Shown here piece by piece: positions 25,911-34,793 of a stretch of DNA of 64,000 nt. The notes below the pieces were generated by a model that saw only the letters and a program-made list of their open reading frames with translations, made no database searches and had not been told where the DNA came from. Every line of letters starts with the position of its first letter. The stretch's first letter is position 1. The position numbers and the translations under genes are program-made. Source of the DNA: Mucilaginibacter celer (GTDB lineage: Bacteria; Bacteroidota; Bacteroidia; Sphingobacteriales; Sphingobacteriaceae). The stretch lies in assembly GCF_003576455.2 (NCBI RefSeq), contig NZ_CP032869.1, positions 4,464,001-4,528,000 on the forward strand. Reading direction: 5' to 3'.

Positions 25911-26987
25911 TTATTTTTTTAATGATTTCAATATTTCAGCTACTTCGGCTGTAAATGTGTTCAGATTATAATCTTTTTCGGCAATGGCCCTGCCCTTTTT
26001 ACCCATTTCAATGGCTTTATCAGGGTTTTCGTTCAGGTATTTTACGGCATTTTTCCAGCCATCCACGTCATCCACATCCACTTCAATGCCTATTCCCTCC
26101 TGCTCAACCTTTACATCAATAAACCTGTTTTTGGTCATGATAACGGGTTTACTCATGGCCATGGCTTCGTAAAGGTTTGAAATGCCCTGCTGTCCTTCGG
26201 TTTTTTTAAGGCAGATGGTAACGCCGATAGCTTTGTTCAATTTTTCTACCAGCTGGCCCGGCGAACTTTCCGAAACCTTCATGTAGCAAATTTCGGTATT
26301 GCTTGGGATACCGGCTAAAGGCGCTCCCTGGGCTTCGTTATCTAAATACAGATGCAAGGGGCGCTGAGCTCCTTCAAATGATTTTACCAGTGTTACGTGG
26401 TCGCGGTTAGCTTTACCAACGCTGATAAAATAGTTTTGGGCTGGTGCACCGTCTTCCTTAATTTTTCTATCGTAAAAATCAAGGTCGGGCCCCCAGTTTA
26501 CCTTATGCATTGCCGAAGGTTTGGCAAGCTTGATATCGGTAGCTTCGTCAAAATCGGCCTGGGTAAAAAACAAGATCTTATCTATCCCGGCGTAGTATTG
26601 CCTTATCAAAAACTTTTTAAGCCAGCTGTCTGACTCATTAAGCACCCGGTAACCAACAAATACAATAATTGGTTTACGATACAGGCGTAGCCTTCTTAGC
26701 AGGATCAGCAACTCCAACCCGCGTGGATATGGTGCGTAAATAGCATCATATTTGCGGCTGTTAAAAAATAATTTTATCGGGTGGTACCAAAATCTCAGAT
26801 CGAGACGGAAGTTTTTTTTAAACTTTTTTGCTTTAGCTACAAAATTATCAGTCGAAAACTCAACGTCGATGCCGTAGTTAGGAAAATGGGTTGCGCCAAA
26901 AAGCGTATGCCCAAAATATTTCCCGGCTTTCCAGCTTTCATAAGGTCCGAGTTTACTATCTAACTGATAAAATAATATTTTTTCCAT
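25911..26987 (-). CDS. Glycosyltransferase (GT4-like), twin 2
   Basis: The 358-residue protein begins MEKILFYQLDSKLGPYESWK and is a paralogue of the protein at 23536-24597. Shared blocks include GKYFGHTLFGATHFPNYGIDV, AIYAPYPRGLELLILLRR and the C-terminal GISNLYEAMAMSKPVIMTKNRFIDVKVEQEGIGIEVDVDD donor site. It is GT-B fold, cytoplasmic or membrane-associated, with no signal peptide. It precedes the FAD protein gene by 2 bases, so the two are probably translationally coupled. Donor sugar unknown. Confidence 0.83.
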   Translation of the reverse strand: MEKILFYQLDSKLGPYESWKAGKYFGHTLFGATHFPNYGIDVEFSTDNFVAKAKKFKKNFRLDLRFWYHPIKLFFNSRKYDAIYAPYPRGLELLILLRRLRLYRKPIIVFVGYRVLNESDSWLKKFLIRQYYAGIDKILFFTQADFDEATDIKLAKPSAMHKVNWGPDLDFYDRKIKEDGAPAQNYFISVGKANRDHVTLVKSFEGAQRPLHLYLDNEAQGAPLAGIPSNTEICYMKVSESSPGQLVEKLNKAIGVTICLKKTEGQQGISNLYEAMAMSKPVIMTKNRFIDVKVEQEGIGIEVDVDDVDGWKNAVKYLNENPDKAIEMGKKGRAIAEKDYNLNTFTAEVAEILKSLKK

Positions 26988-27025
26988 AGGTAAATGTGTA
27001 CTGGTAACAAAACCAGCATTGCTGT

Positions 27026-27886
27026 TTAATTGCTGTCGGCTGTTAAGGCAAGGCCTTCCTCAAACGAGTGTTCGGGTTTCCATCCTAAAGCCTTAAGGCC
27101 CGAATTATCCACTTCCGATTTCATCAGCTCGTTTTCGCGGTAAGGCACAGCGCCAAAATTTAACGATGATGTACTGCCCGTATATTCTTTAATAGCAAGC
27201 AGTACATCTTTTACATACAGTAATTTATCGCTGCCAACCTGGTAGCCCGAGTAGGCGGCTTCAATGGTATCTAATTTATCAAGCACAGTTAGGTAAGCGC
27301 TCATCACGTCATCAACGTACACAAAATCGCGCAGCTGCTCGCCTTTGGTAAGGTCAATCTGGGGTTCGTTGTTGCGCATCCGCTCAATCATGGCCGTAAT
27401 AAAGTTGGTATTACTGCAGCCGGGCCCGTAAAAGTGCTCCAGCTGCATGTTTATTACTTTAATTTCCGAACGGCGCATGTATAACCACTCCTGAAATTGC
27501 CTTTTGGTTAAAGCGTAAGTGCTAACAAAACGGTCAAGCACGGTATCGGTATTGATAAATAAGCTGCAATTGTTTTTAATTGCCTTATCCAGCAAATCAA
27601 ACGGAACAAAAAGGTTGGCGTTAGCCATAGTTGCAATCTGCTCATTCAACCTGCCGTAAAAAGTGGCGGCATGAATAATGGCATCTATTTTCTGATCAGT
27701 AAATAACTCATCAGGAACACCATTTTCTACCGAATACATTTTTATATCCAGCCCCTCAAGCCTGAACAAATTATTAAGTGAATATTCTAACCCTACAACT
27801 TTATAATTGGCAAGTAAGGTTTTTGCCATCCGGCTGCCTAAATACCCGTTAATACCGGTAATTAAAATGGTTTTAATATTACTCAT
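27026..27886 (-). CDS. CDP-abequose synthase-like NAD(P)-dependent reductase
   Basis: The 286-residue short-chain dehydrogenase has LITGINGYLGSRMAK, the catalytic YALTKRQFQEWL (YxxxK), MQLEHFYGPG, GEQLRDFVYVDDVMSAYLTVL and a C-terminal NELMKSEVDNSGLKALGWKPEHSFEEGL. These blocks closely follow what I recall of Salmonella RfbJ (CDP-abequose synthase), which reduces CDP-4-keto-3,6-dideoxyglucose at C4. A paratose synthase (RfbS) is the alternative, since the two differ only in stereochemistry. It is 34 bases downstream of rfbH, so it would be the last step of the pathway. Confidence 0.78.
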   Translation of the reverse strand: MSNIKTILITGINGYLGSRMAKTLLANYKVVGLEYSLNNLFRLEGLDIKMYSVENGVPDELFTDQKIDAIIHAATFYGRLNEQIATMANANLFVPFDLLDKAIKNNCSLFINTDTVLDRFVSTYALTKRQFQEWLYMRRSEIKVINMQLEHFYGPGCSNTNFITAMIERMRNNEPQIDLTKGEQLRDFVYVDDVMSAYLTVLDKLDTIEAAYSGYQVGSDKLLYVKDVLLAIKEYTGSTSSLNFGAVPYRENELMKSEVDNSGLKALGWKPEHSFEEGLALTADSN

Positions 27887-27920
27887 ATAATTATGCTAAA
27901 ACTTAACCGTGTTGTTGTGC

Positions 27921-29222
27921 TTATGCTAAATAATCGGCAATAACCTCGGCCATGTAATCGTAGTGGCTTTCGTTCAAACCAGGCCATACACCTAACCAGA
28001 ATGATTGGTTCATGATGGTATCTGTATTTTCGAGGTTACCGATGGTTCTGTGTTTAATACCATGGTAAGCAGGCTGACGTAACATGTTACCGCCAAATAA
28101 AAGCCTTGTACCAATTTTCTTTTGTTCAAGGTGCTGAACCAGCATGTGCCTGTCGGCAGCATCGCCTTCGCGCAGGGTCATCAGGAAACCAAACCATGAT
28201 GGGTCACTGTTAGGTGTAGCTTCAGGAAGGATAAACACCTCTTCAAACTGTTGCATTCTTTCGCGCAGGGCAGCAAAGTTTTCACGACGGCGTTGTACAA
28301 AATGATCAACTTTTTTAAGCTGCGATACACCGAAAGCTGCCTGCATATCACTCACCTTAAGGTTAAAACCAATGTGCGAGTAAGTGTATTTATGATCGTA
28401 ACCAAATGGCAACGAACCTAATTGCTGTGTAAAGCGGCAACCGCAGGTATCATCTTTACCTGGCTCGCAATAGCAATCGCGGCCCCAGTCTCTGAAGCTT
28501 TCAGCAACTTTGGCAAGCTCGGGGTTGTTAATCAATACCGCACCGCCTTCGCCCATGGTAATGTGGTGAGCAGGGTAAAATGAAAAAGTTGAGATATCGC
28601 CATAAGTACCGGTTTTTTTACCGCGGTAAGTAGCACCTAACGAATCGCAATCGTCTTCAACAACCCACAGGTTGTATTTTTTTGCAACACGCATCACCTC
28701 ATCCAGGTCAAAAGGGTTACCTAATGAGTGGGCTATCATGATAGCTTTGGTTTTAGGCGATACAGCCTGCTCAATATCTTCAGATTTTACGTTGTGTGTA
28801 GCAATATCAACATCAACAAAAACCGGGATAGCACCATACTGGATAATAGGGTTAACTGTGGTTGGGAAACCGGCAGCAACGGTGATCACCTCGTCGCCAG
28901 GTAAAATTTGCCTGTCGCCAAGTTTAGGAGATGTAAGGGCGTAAAAAGCGCAAAGGTTTGCAGATGAGCCTGAGTTAACAAGTAATGCTTTAGGTGCACC
29001 AAAGTATTTTGCAAATTCGTATTCGAATGAGTTTGCAAAACGACCGGCAGTTAACCATCCGTCAAGCGCCGCTTCTACACCAAAAAGTATGTCATCTTCA
29101 TCAAGCACTTTACCTGTAACAGGTATATAGCTTTGACCCGGGATAATGTTCTGTGTTGTTTTGATCCTGGCAATTTCCCTCAAAGAAGTTTCCAGATCTG
29201 AATTGACAATGTTTTTAAGCAT
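27921..29222 (-). CDS. rfbH: CDP-4-dehydro-6-deoxyglucose 3-dehydratase (E1)
   Basis: RfbH/E1 removes the C3 hydroxyl of CDP-4-keto-6-deoxyglucose using pyridoxamine phosphate and an iron-sulfur cluster. The 433-residue protein has the aminotransferase fold, but the usual PLP-binding Lys is replaced by His in FYPAHHITMGEGGAV (about residue 217), a hallmark of E1. Four Cys in DWGRDCYCEPGKDDTCGC (about residues 243-260) match the unusual [2Fe-2S] site. A partner reductase gene lies at 31174-32217. Confidence 0.93.
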   Translation of the reverse strand: MLKNIVNSDLETSLREIARIKTTQNIIPGQSYIPVTGKVLDEDDILFGVEAALDGWLTAGRFANSFEYEFAKYFGAPKALLVNSGSSANLCAFYALTSPKLGDRQILPGDEVITVAAGFPTTVNPIIQYGAIPVFVDVDIATHNVKSEDIEQAVSPKTKAIMIAHSLGNPFDLDEVMRVAKKYNLWVVEDDCDSLGATYRGKKTGTYGDISTFSFYPAHHITMGEGGAVLINNPELAKVAESFRDWGRDCYCEPGKDDTCGCRFTQQLGSLPFGYDHKYTYSHIGFNLKVSDMQAAFGVSQLKKVDHFVQRRRENFAALRERMQQFEEVFILPEATPNSDPSWFGFLMTLREGDAADRHMLVQHLEQKKIGTRLLFGGNMLRQPAYHGIKHRTIGNLENTDTIMNQSFWLGVWPGLNESHYDYMAEVIADYLA

Positions 29223-29300
29223 ATTTTCTATTGGTTTTTGTTAACTAATTTCGGCCGCAACCTCTGTTTTTTCTATATTAAATTAATGTCGTTATTATTG

Positions 29301-30380
29301 TTATTCGCCTATAAATTCCCTGATCTGTTTTTCGGTAAACTCGATGATGGTTTCAGGGCTGCTGTTATAGTGTTTGTACCAGGCAATTGATTTTTCGATG
29401 GCTATTTGGGCCGAATAAGTAGGCGTCCATTTCAGTTCGGTAATTGCCTTGCTGATATCCAGTTTTAACAGGCCGGCTTCATGCGGTTGTGTAGCCGATG
29501 ATACCACTTCAAAGTCGCCGCTTCCCCATGATTTGATAGCCAGTTCAACCATTGTGCTTACAGGCAGGGCATCATTTAAACCAGGACCGAAGTTATATGC
29601 CGTAGCGTATTTAACGGGTTCGTTTAGGATGTAGCTGCCCAACAACAGGTAACCAAACAATGGCTCAAGTACGTGCTGCCAAGGGCGAATTGAATATGGG
29701 TTACGGATAACTACCTTCTCGTTTTTTGATAGGGCTCTTACAATATCCGGAATCAAACGATCTTTTGCCCAGTCGCCGCCGCCTATAACGTTACCTGCAC
29801 GGCCAACAGCAATTGATTTTTGATGCTCATCATATTTAGCCAGATTAAAGAACGAATTGCGGTACGAATCAATAACCAGTTCGGCACAGGCTTTACTTGC
29901 ACTGTATGGGTCATAACCACCTAAGCGGTCGTTCTCGCGGTAAGGATAAACCCACTCGTTGTTATGATAAACCTTATCGGTAGTGATCAATACAACATAG
30001 CAAGGCTTATTCAACAACCTCACACCATCAAGCACGTTGGCTGTACCGATAGCATTCACTTCAAAAGTTTCTGCCGGAATGTCGTACGATAAACGTACCA
30101 GCGGTTGTGCAGCAAGGTGAAAAACAATATCGGGCTGAAAATCAGCAATGGTATCAAGCAGGGTTTTACGATCGCGAAGATCGGCAATAACCGAATCGCA
30201 GATCTCATCGCCTTTTATGGTATAATAAAGATCAAAATCGTTTTCGGGTGCTAAAGAGTAACCTTTAACGGTAGCGCCAAGCATCGATAAGATTTTGAGC
30301 ATCCAGGAACCCTTAAAACCGGTATGACCGGTAAGGAGTACCTTTTTTCCTTTATATGCGGTTTCTAATTTTTCAAACAT
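29301..30380 (-). CDS. rfbG: CDP-glucose 4,6-dehydratase
   Basis: RfbG converts CDP-glucose to CDP-4-keto-6-deoxyglucose. I start at the ATG at 30378-30380 (MFEKLETAYKGKKVLLTG) since it lies 1 base from the rfbF stop and gives the usual N-terminus; the in-frame start at 30428 would overlap rfbF by 47 bases. The 359 residues have TGHTGFKGSWM, FHLAAQPLVRLSYD and the catalytic YSASKACAELV (YxxxK), all diagnostic of CDP-glucose dehydratases. It sits between rfbF and rfbH, with a 78-base spacer before rfbH. Confidence 0.94.
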   Translation of the reverse strand: MFEKLETAYKGKKVLLTGHTGFKGSWMLKILSMLGATVKGYSLAPENDFDLYYTIKGDEICDSVIADLRDRKTLLDTIADFQPDIVFHLAAQPLVRLSYDIPAETFEVNAIGTANVLDGVRLLNKPCYVVLITTDKVYHNNEWVYPYRENDRLGGYDPYSASKACAELVIDSYRNSFFNLAKYDEHQKSIAVGRAGNVIGGGDWAKDRLIPDIVRALSKNEKVVIRNPYSIRPWQHVLEPLFGYLLLGSYILNEPVKYATAYNFGPGLNDALPVSTMVELAIKSWGSGDFEVVSSATQPHEAGLLKLDISKAITELKWTPTYSAQIAIEKSIAWYKHYNSSPETIIEFTEKQIREFIGE

Positions 30381-30381
30381 A

Positions 30382-31152
30382 CTACCAGATTTTCCATTTA
30401 GCTTTATTCTTCGACCAATCTTCTTCAAGCTCCTGCTTGTCGCGCAGCGTATCCATCGGTTTCCAGAAACCTTCGTGTTTAAAGGCTACCATCTGTCCGT
30501 CTCTTGCTATATTTTCCATCGGATCGCGTTCGAAAATTGTCGAATCACCTTCGATGTAATCAAATACCTGCGGCTCGCAAACAAAGAAACCACCGTTTAT
30601 CCATGAACCGTCACCTTTTGGTTTCTCCATAAATGAGTGTACCGAGTGATCTTCAAGGATGTTAAGCGCACCAAAACGACCTGATGGCTGTACCGAAGTT
30701 ACGGTGCAATAACGGCCGTTTTGTTTGTGAAAGTCAACAAGCGCGGTAATATCAACGTCACCAACACCATCACCATAGGTAAGCATAAATGGCTCGTTAC
30801 CAATGTGCGGCTGGATCCTTTTGATACGGCCACCAGTCATAGATTCATTACCGGTATCAACCAGGGTAATTTTCCATGGCTCGGCCTGCGAATCATGCAC
30901 CTGCATCGAGTTATCCTTCAAATCGATGGTTACGTCTGATTTATGCAAAAAGTAATTGGCAAAATATTCTTTAACCACATAACCTTTGTAACCCAGACAA
31001 ACCACAAAATCATTAAACCCATGCTGAGAATAAATTTTCATGATGTGCCATAAAATTGGCATACCGCCTACCTCAACCATTGGTTTTGGTTTTAACACTG
31101 TTTCTTCGGATAATCGGGTACCTAATCCGCCTGCGAGAAGTACAACTTTCAT
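30382..31152 (-). CDS. rfbF: Glucose-1-phosphate cytidylyltransferase
   Basis: RfbF makes CDP-glucose from glucose 1-phosphate and CTP, the first committed step of CDP-3,6-dideoxyhexose synthesis. The 256-residue protein starts MKVVLLAGGLGTRLSEETVLKPKPMVEVGG, the cytidylyltransferase form of the nucleotide-binding loop, and has LTYGDGVGDVDI and GSWINGGFFVCEP typical of RfbF. Length is normal. The neighbour downstream is rfbG, 1 base away. Confidence 0.96.
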   Translation of the reverse strand: MKVVLLAGGLGTRLSEETVLKPKPMVEVGGMPILWHIMKIYSQHGFNDFVVCLGYKGYVVKEYFANYFLHKSDVTIDLKDNSMQVHDSQAEPWKITLVDTGNESMTGGRIKRIQPHIGNEPFMLTYGDGVGDVDITALVDFHKQNGRYCTVTSVQPSGRFGALNILEDHSVHSFMEKPKGDGSWINGGFFVCEPQVFDYIEGDSTIFERDPMENIARDGQMVAFKHEGFWKPMDTLRDKQELEEDWSKNKAKWKIW

Positions 31153-31173
31153 ATTGTTTTTAATAAATAAATG

Positions 31174-32217
31174 TTACTGAACCAATAACTTAACTTCGTC
31201 TGTAAGAGGATAACTGCAACATAAAAGGTATTCATCCTCCTCTAACTCTTCCGAACTTTGTTTTGCACTTATCGTTTTTAATTTTCCTGATATCACTTTT
31301 CCTTTACATACCGAACAGTTACCTGTTTGGCATGAATATGGCAACTCAACCAGGGCATCTAAACCGGCTTCAAGGATGCTTTTTCCTTTTACAACCTCAA
31401 CGGTTTTTGTTTCGCCTTTAAAATCTATTTCAACTACCCTGGTAACTATATCTTCAAAATCCTTTGGATCTTTCACCAGTTCAAAATCTTCCGAAAAGAT
31501 ATGCTCATCGGCAATACCCAAACCGGCCAAAGCACTTTTAGCCGAATCTTTAAGCCCTGTAGGGCCGCAAATAAAATGCAGGGTATTATTTAGTTCGCCG
31601 GCATGGTGCATAACCGAAAGCACCTTTTTAGGATCGATACGGCCCTGAATAAGGTAAGGGTTATTTTCGGTTACTGTTAATTTGGTATGGAAATGCCAAA
31701 CTTTAAAACGGTTTTTATATTCGTCGGCCAGTTTATTAACCAGGTCGGCAAATATGATCGTTTCGAAATTGCGGTTACCGTAAACAAGCGTGACGTTGGT
31801 ATCGGGATTTTTTTTCAATGCCGATTTGGCTATCGAAATTAGCGGGGTGATACCGCTGCCTGCACCCCATAAAACCAGGTGCGGCGTAAAATCATACACT
31901 GAAGCATCAAAAACAAAATCGCCCAGGGGCTGCATCACTTCAATAGCATCGCCTACTGCAACCTTATCGCAAATGTGGTTAGATACAATACCGCCCGGAA
32001 CACGCTTAACAGTGATCTCAAGATGCTGATCAACCTCAGGAGCTGATGAAAATGAATAAGGACGAATGTATCTTCTTCCGTTTATTCTAAAAATTAAAGT
32101 AAGATATTGACCGGAAATATATTTAACTTTTTTTAAAGCAGGCTGCTTAAAACAGATGGTAACTGTGTCTTCTGTTTCCGTTCTAATATCAACTACTTTT
32201 AAGGTATAAGTAACCAT
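31174..32217 (-). CDS. CDP-6-deoxy-delta-3,4-glucoseen reductase-like flavoprotein (E3), swapped domain order
   Basis: E3 passes electrons from NAD(P)H through FAD and [2Fe-2S] to RfbH. This 347-residue protein has an N-terminal ferredoxin-reductase part (RPYSFSSAPEVDQHLEITVKRVPGG for FAD, LWGAGSGITPLISIAK and LVYGNRNFETI for NAD(P)H) and a C-terminal plant-type ferredoxin domain with PYSCQTGNCSVCKGK and CCSYPLTDEV. In AscD/RfbI as I know them the ferredoxin domain comes first. The order here is that of PaaE-type reductases. Position directly upstream of rfbF supports the E3 role, though recruitment of a PaaE-like protein is likely. Confidence 0.82.
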   Translation of the reverse strand: MVTYTLKVVDIRTETEDTVTICFKQPALKKVKYISGQYLTLIFRINGRRYIRPYSFSSAPEVDQHLEITVKRVPGGIVSNHICDKVAVGDAIEVMQPLGDFVFDASVYDFTPHLVLWGAGSGITPLISIAKSALKKNPDTNVTLVYGNRNFETIIFADLVNKLADEYKNRFKVWHFHTKLTVTENNPYLIQGRIDPKKVLSVMHHAGELNNTLHFICGPTGLKDSAKSALAGLGIADEHIFSEDFELVKDPKDFEDIVTRVVEIDFKGETKTVEVVKGKSILEAGLDALVELPYSCQTGNCSVCKGKVISGKLKTISAKQSSEELEEDEYLLCCSYPLTDEVKLLVQ

Positions 32218-32355
32218 GAGTCTGTGAGGGGATAGACTTTTATATAAAATTAATAAATTTACTAAACAATAATAGTGATTTTTTTATTAAAAAGAGTATT
32301 TTATTGAAAAATTAATATTTTCATCATCTCTTTTTTAACTTTCTCTTTAATTAAT

Positions 32356-34776
32356 TTACGAATCGCGCTTAAAAAGCTTGAAAATCCCCTTACCTTTTTT
32401 GCTGTCTTCGTTGCCATAGCTTCCGTAACCATAGCCATAACCGTAGCCATAGCCGTAGCCATAACCGTAACCATAGCCATAACCGTAGCCTTTATTAATC
32501 TCGATATCGTTAACCACTATACCCATTTTCTTGATCTTACCTTCCTGGTACAGATCTTCAGGGATATTCAGCTGATTTTTGAATGTATATTTCTGCCTTA
32601 CCATGTAAATGGTTAAATCGGCGTATTCGCTTAACACCTGTGCATCGGTAACCAAACCGATTGGCGGGGCGTCCATAATGATATAATCAAACTTTTCCCT
32701 CAGCTCGGTAACCAGTTCTTTGGTACGTTTATTTAAGATGGTTTCGGTAGGGTTAGGCGGAATAGGACCGGCACTTATCAAAAACAGGTTTTCGTTAATG
32801 TATGATGGTACCACCACATCTTCGGCTTTTAAACTATTTGAGATAATATAGTTGGTAAAACCCTTATCGTTATTCATACCCATTTTTGCAGTAAGGGTAG
32901 GTTTACGTAAGTCGAGCTCGATCATTACTACCTTTTTACCCGATAGTGCCAGCACGATGGCAAGGTTAACAGATGTAAACGATTTACCCTCGCCCGACAT
33001 ACTTGATGTTAACAGGATCACATTCGAGGTATCCGGGTTAATCAGGAAGTTAAGATTTGTTCTCAGCGCCCTGAACTGCTCGGCAATACCGCTTCGCGAA
33101 TTCTGGCTAACCACAATGTTAAGTTCCGACTCGTTATGGCTGATCTCGCCAATAACCGGGATTTGGGTACCTCTAACAATATCATCCTTGGTCATGATCT
33201 TATTGTTCAGGATATCGATAGCCAGGATACGGCCGATAGGTAATCCTAAACCTAAAATCAACGCAAATGCAAATGTTAAAGCGCTTTTAGGGCTGTAAGG
33301 AACAACGTCTGATTTCGGTGGATCAATAATTCTCGAGTTAGAGATATTTGAAGTTTTTGAGATCGCCGTTTCTTCGCGTTTTTGAAGCAGGTACAAATAA
33401 AGCTGCTGCTTAATGGTTTGCTGCCTGGTAAGGTTAAGCGACACACGCTCCTGCGATGGAACATTGTGTATTAAGCCCTGCAACTGTCCTGTGCTTTTTT
33501 GAAGGCTGTTTTTGGTTATCAACAACGACTTTTTGGTATTGCTAAGGTTAACCAACATATCATTACGCAAGGCAGCAATACGCTGATCCATGTTTACAAT
33601 GATCGGGTTATCCGAAGTAACCGATAATGCCTGGCGGTCGCGGTCAACCACTAACGAATTGTATTTTTCAACCAGGTCGGCAAAAATCTTATCATCCGTA
33701 ATAATTGAACTTGGCACCACGCGTTTATTCTTAACATCGTCCTTCAGGTAATCTTCAAGAGCGTTGGCCATGCTTAGCTGTGTTTCAATCTGGGCAAGCC
33801 TGTTCATATAATCGCTGGTGTTTGATACCAGTAATTTTGATTGCTCAGAAACATCGGCGATGTTGTTTTTCTGTTTAAATACCTGGATATCACCTTCAAC
33901 ATCACCCAATTCTTTCCCAACCAGGATCAGCCTGGCATCAATAAATGTTATGGTGCTATCTGCTATCCTGTTTTTATCGTCGATATTTTGTTGAATATAA
34001 TTTTGGATCAGCCTATTTAAAATGCCTTCACCTTTTTTAGGCAGCGGGTAGTTAAGTTTTAAATCGATTGTACTTACATCCTTACTTGGTACGCTTACGG
34101 TTAATAAACTCTGAAATTTAGTTACAGCACCATCAATAGATGTAATTACAAAAGCATAACTGCCCGGTACCATAGGCACAAACGGGTTTTTACGGATTTG
34201 GATAGTACCAACACCTTCAATTTTAAAAGGCTTGCCAAAAGTAACTTTACTTTCAACCAGCTTATCGGTAATGTTATCATTGTATGAAAGTTCGGCCTGA
34301 CCTTTATCATCTATGTTAACATTAACCGTAGTACTCATTATAGTATCCTTTACGCTTAGCTGGTCAACTACAAAGGGAGCCTCGTTAAGTTCAATGTTTT
34401 TCAGCGTTTCAACCGAGTAATAAGTAAGGTTAAGCTTCAGATCTCTTACCACAAGCTCCATTAAAAAGCGTGTTTGCAATATCTGTGCTTCGTTATCAAC
34501 ATTACTTTTGGTATCCAGCAAGCCGCCTAAATCGCCAATGAGGGCTGTAGGATCAATAGCTCCGCCTTTTTTATCGTCTTCAACCAGGATACTTGCGTTT
34601 ATATTGTATAATGGCCGTTTGTATTTCAAATAAAAGAATGCGCCGGCAAAGCAAACTATAAGGCTGATCAGGAAGATCCACCATTGTGTTAATGCCTTGG
34701 CAAAAAATACTTTTAAATCAAAACCTTCTTCCTGTTCGACAAATGATTTTGATTCGTTTGAACCCTGAAACTTCAT
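32356..34776 (-). CDS. wzc: Polysaccharide co-polymerase and tyrosine autokinase (Wzc-like)
   Basis: The 806-residue inner-membrane protein controls chain length and polymer export. It has a Wzz-type N-terminus with a membrane segment at about 31-50, a large periplasmic coiled-coil region, a second membrane segment near residue 500 and a cytoplasmic BY-kinase domain. Walker A (SMSGEGKSFTS) is near residue 590, Walker A' is VMIELDLRKP and Walker B IIMDAPPIG. The C-terminal tail has eleven consecutive Gly-Tyr pairs plus GSYG, a strikingly regular form of the autophosphorylated Tyr cluster, encoded by a repetitive stretch at about 32413-32488. A 17-base gap separates it from wza. Confidence 0.93.
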   Translation of the reverse strand: MKFQGSNESKSFVEQEEGFDLKVFFAKALTQWWIFLISLIVCFAGAFFYLKYKRPLYNINASILVEDDKKGGAIDPTALIGDLGGLLDTKSNVDNEAQILQTRFLMELVVRDLKLNLTYYSVETLKNIELNEAPFVVDQLSVKDTIMSTTVNVNIDDKGQAELSYNDNITDKLVESKVTFGKPFKIEGVGTIQIRKNPFVPMVPGSYAFVITSIDGAVTKFQSLLTVSVPSKDVSTIDLKLNYPLPKKGEGILNRLIQNYIQQNIDDKNRIADSTITFIDARLILVGKELGDVEGDIQVFKQKNNIADVSEQSKLLVSNTSDYMNRLAQIETQLSMANALEDYLKDDVKNKRVVPSSIITDDKIFADLVEKYNSLVVDRDRQALSVTSDNPIIVNMDQRIAALRNDMLVNLSNTKKSLLITKNSLQKSTGQLQGLIHNVPSQERVSLNLTRQQTIKQQLYLYLLQKREETAISKTSNISNSRIIDPPKSDVVPYSPKSALTFAFALILGLGLPIGRILAIDILNNKIMTKDDIVRGTQIPVIGEISHNESELNIVVSQNSRSGIAEQFRALRTNLNFLINPDTSNVILLTSSMSGEGKSFTSVNLAIVLALSGKKVVMIELDLRKPTLTAKMGMNNDKGFTNYIISNSLKAEDVVVPSYINENLFLISAGPIPPNPTETILNKRTKELVTELREKFDYIIMDAPPIGLVTDAQVLSEYADLTIYMVRQKYTFKNQLNIPEDLYQEGKIKKMGIVVNDIEINKGYGYGYGYGYGYGYGYGYGYGYGSYGNEDSKKGKGIFKLFKRDS
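32413..32488 (-). repeat. Hexanucleotide-type repeat encoding (Gly-Tyr)11 tail of Wzc
   Basis: Alternating GGY and TAY codons, six bases per unit, give eleven Gly-Tyr pairs followed by GSYG. Synonymous third positions vary (GGC/GGT, TAC/TAT), so it is not a perfect microsatellite, but slippage could change the tyrosine count in multiples of one pair. Confidence 0.85.
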
Positions 34777-34793
34777 AGTGTAAATAAATTGTT

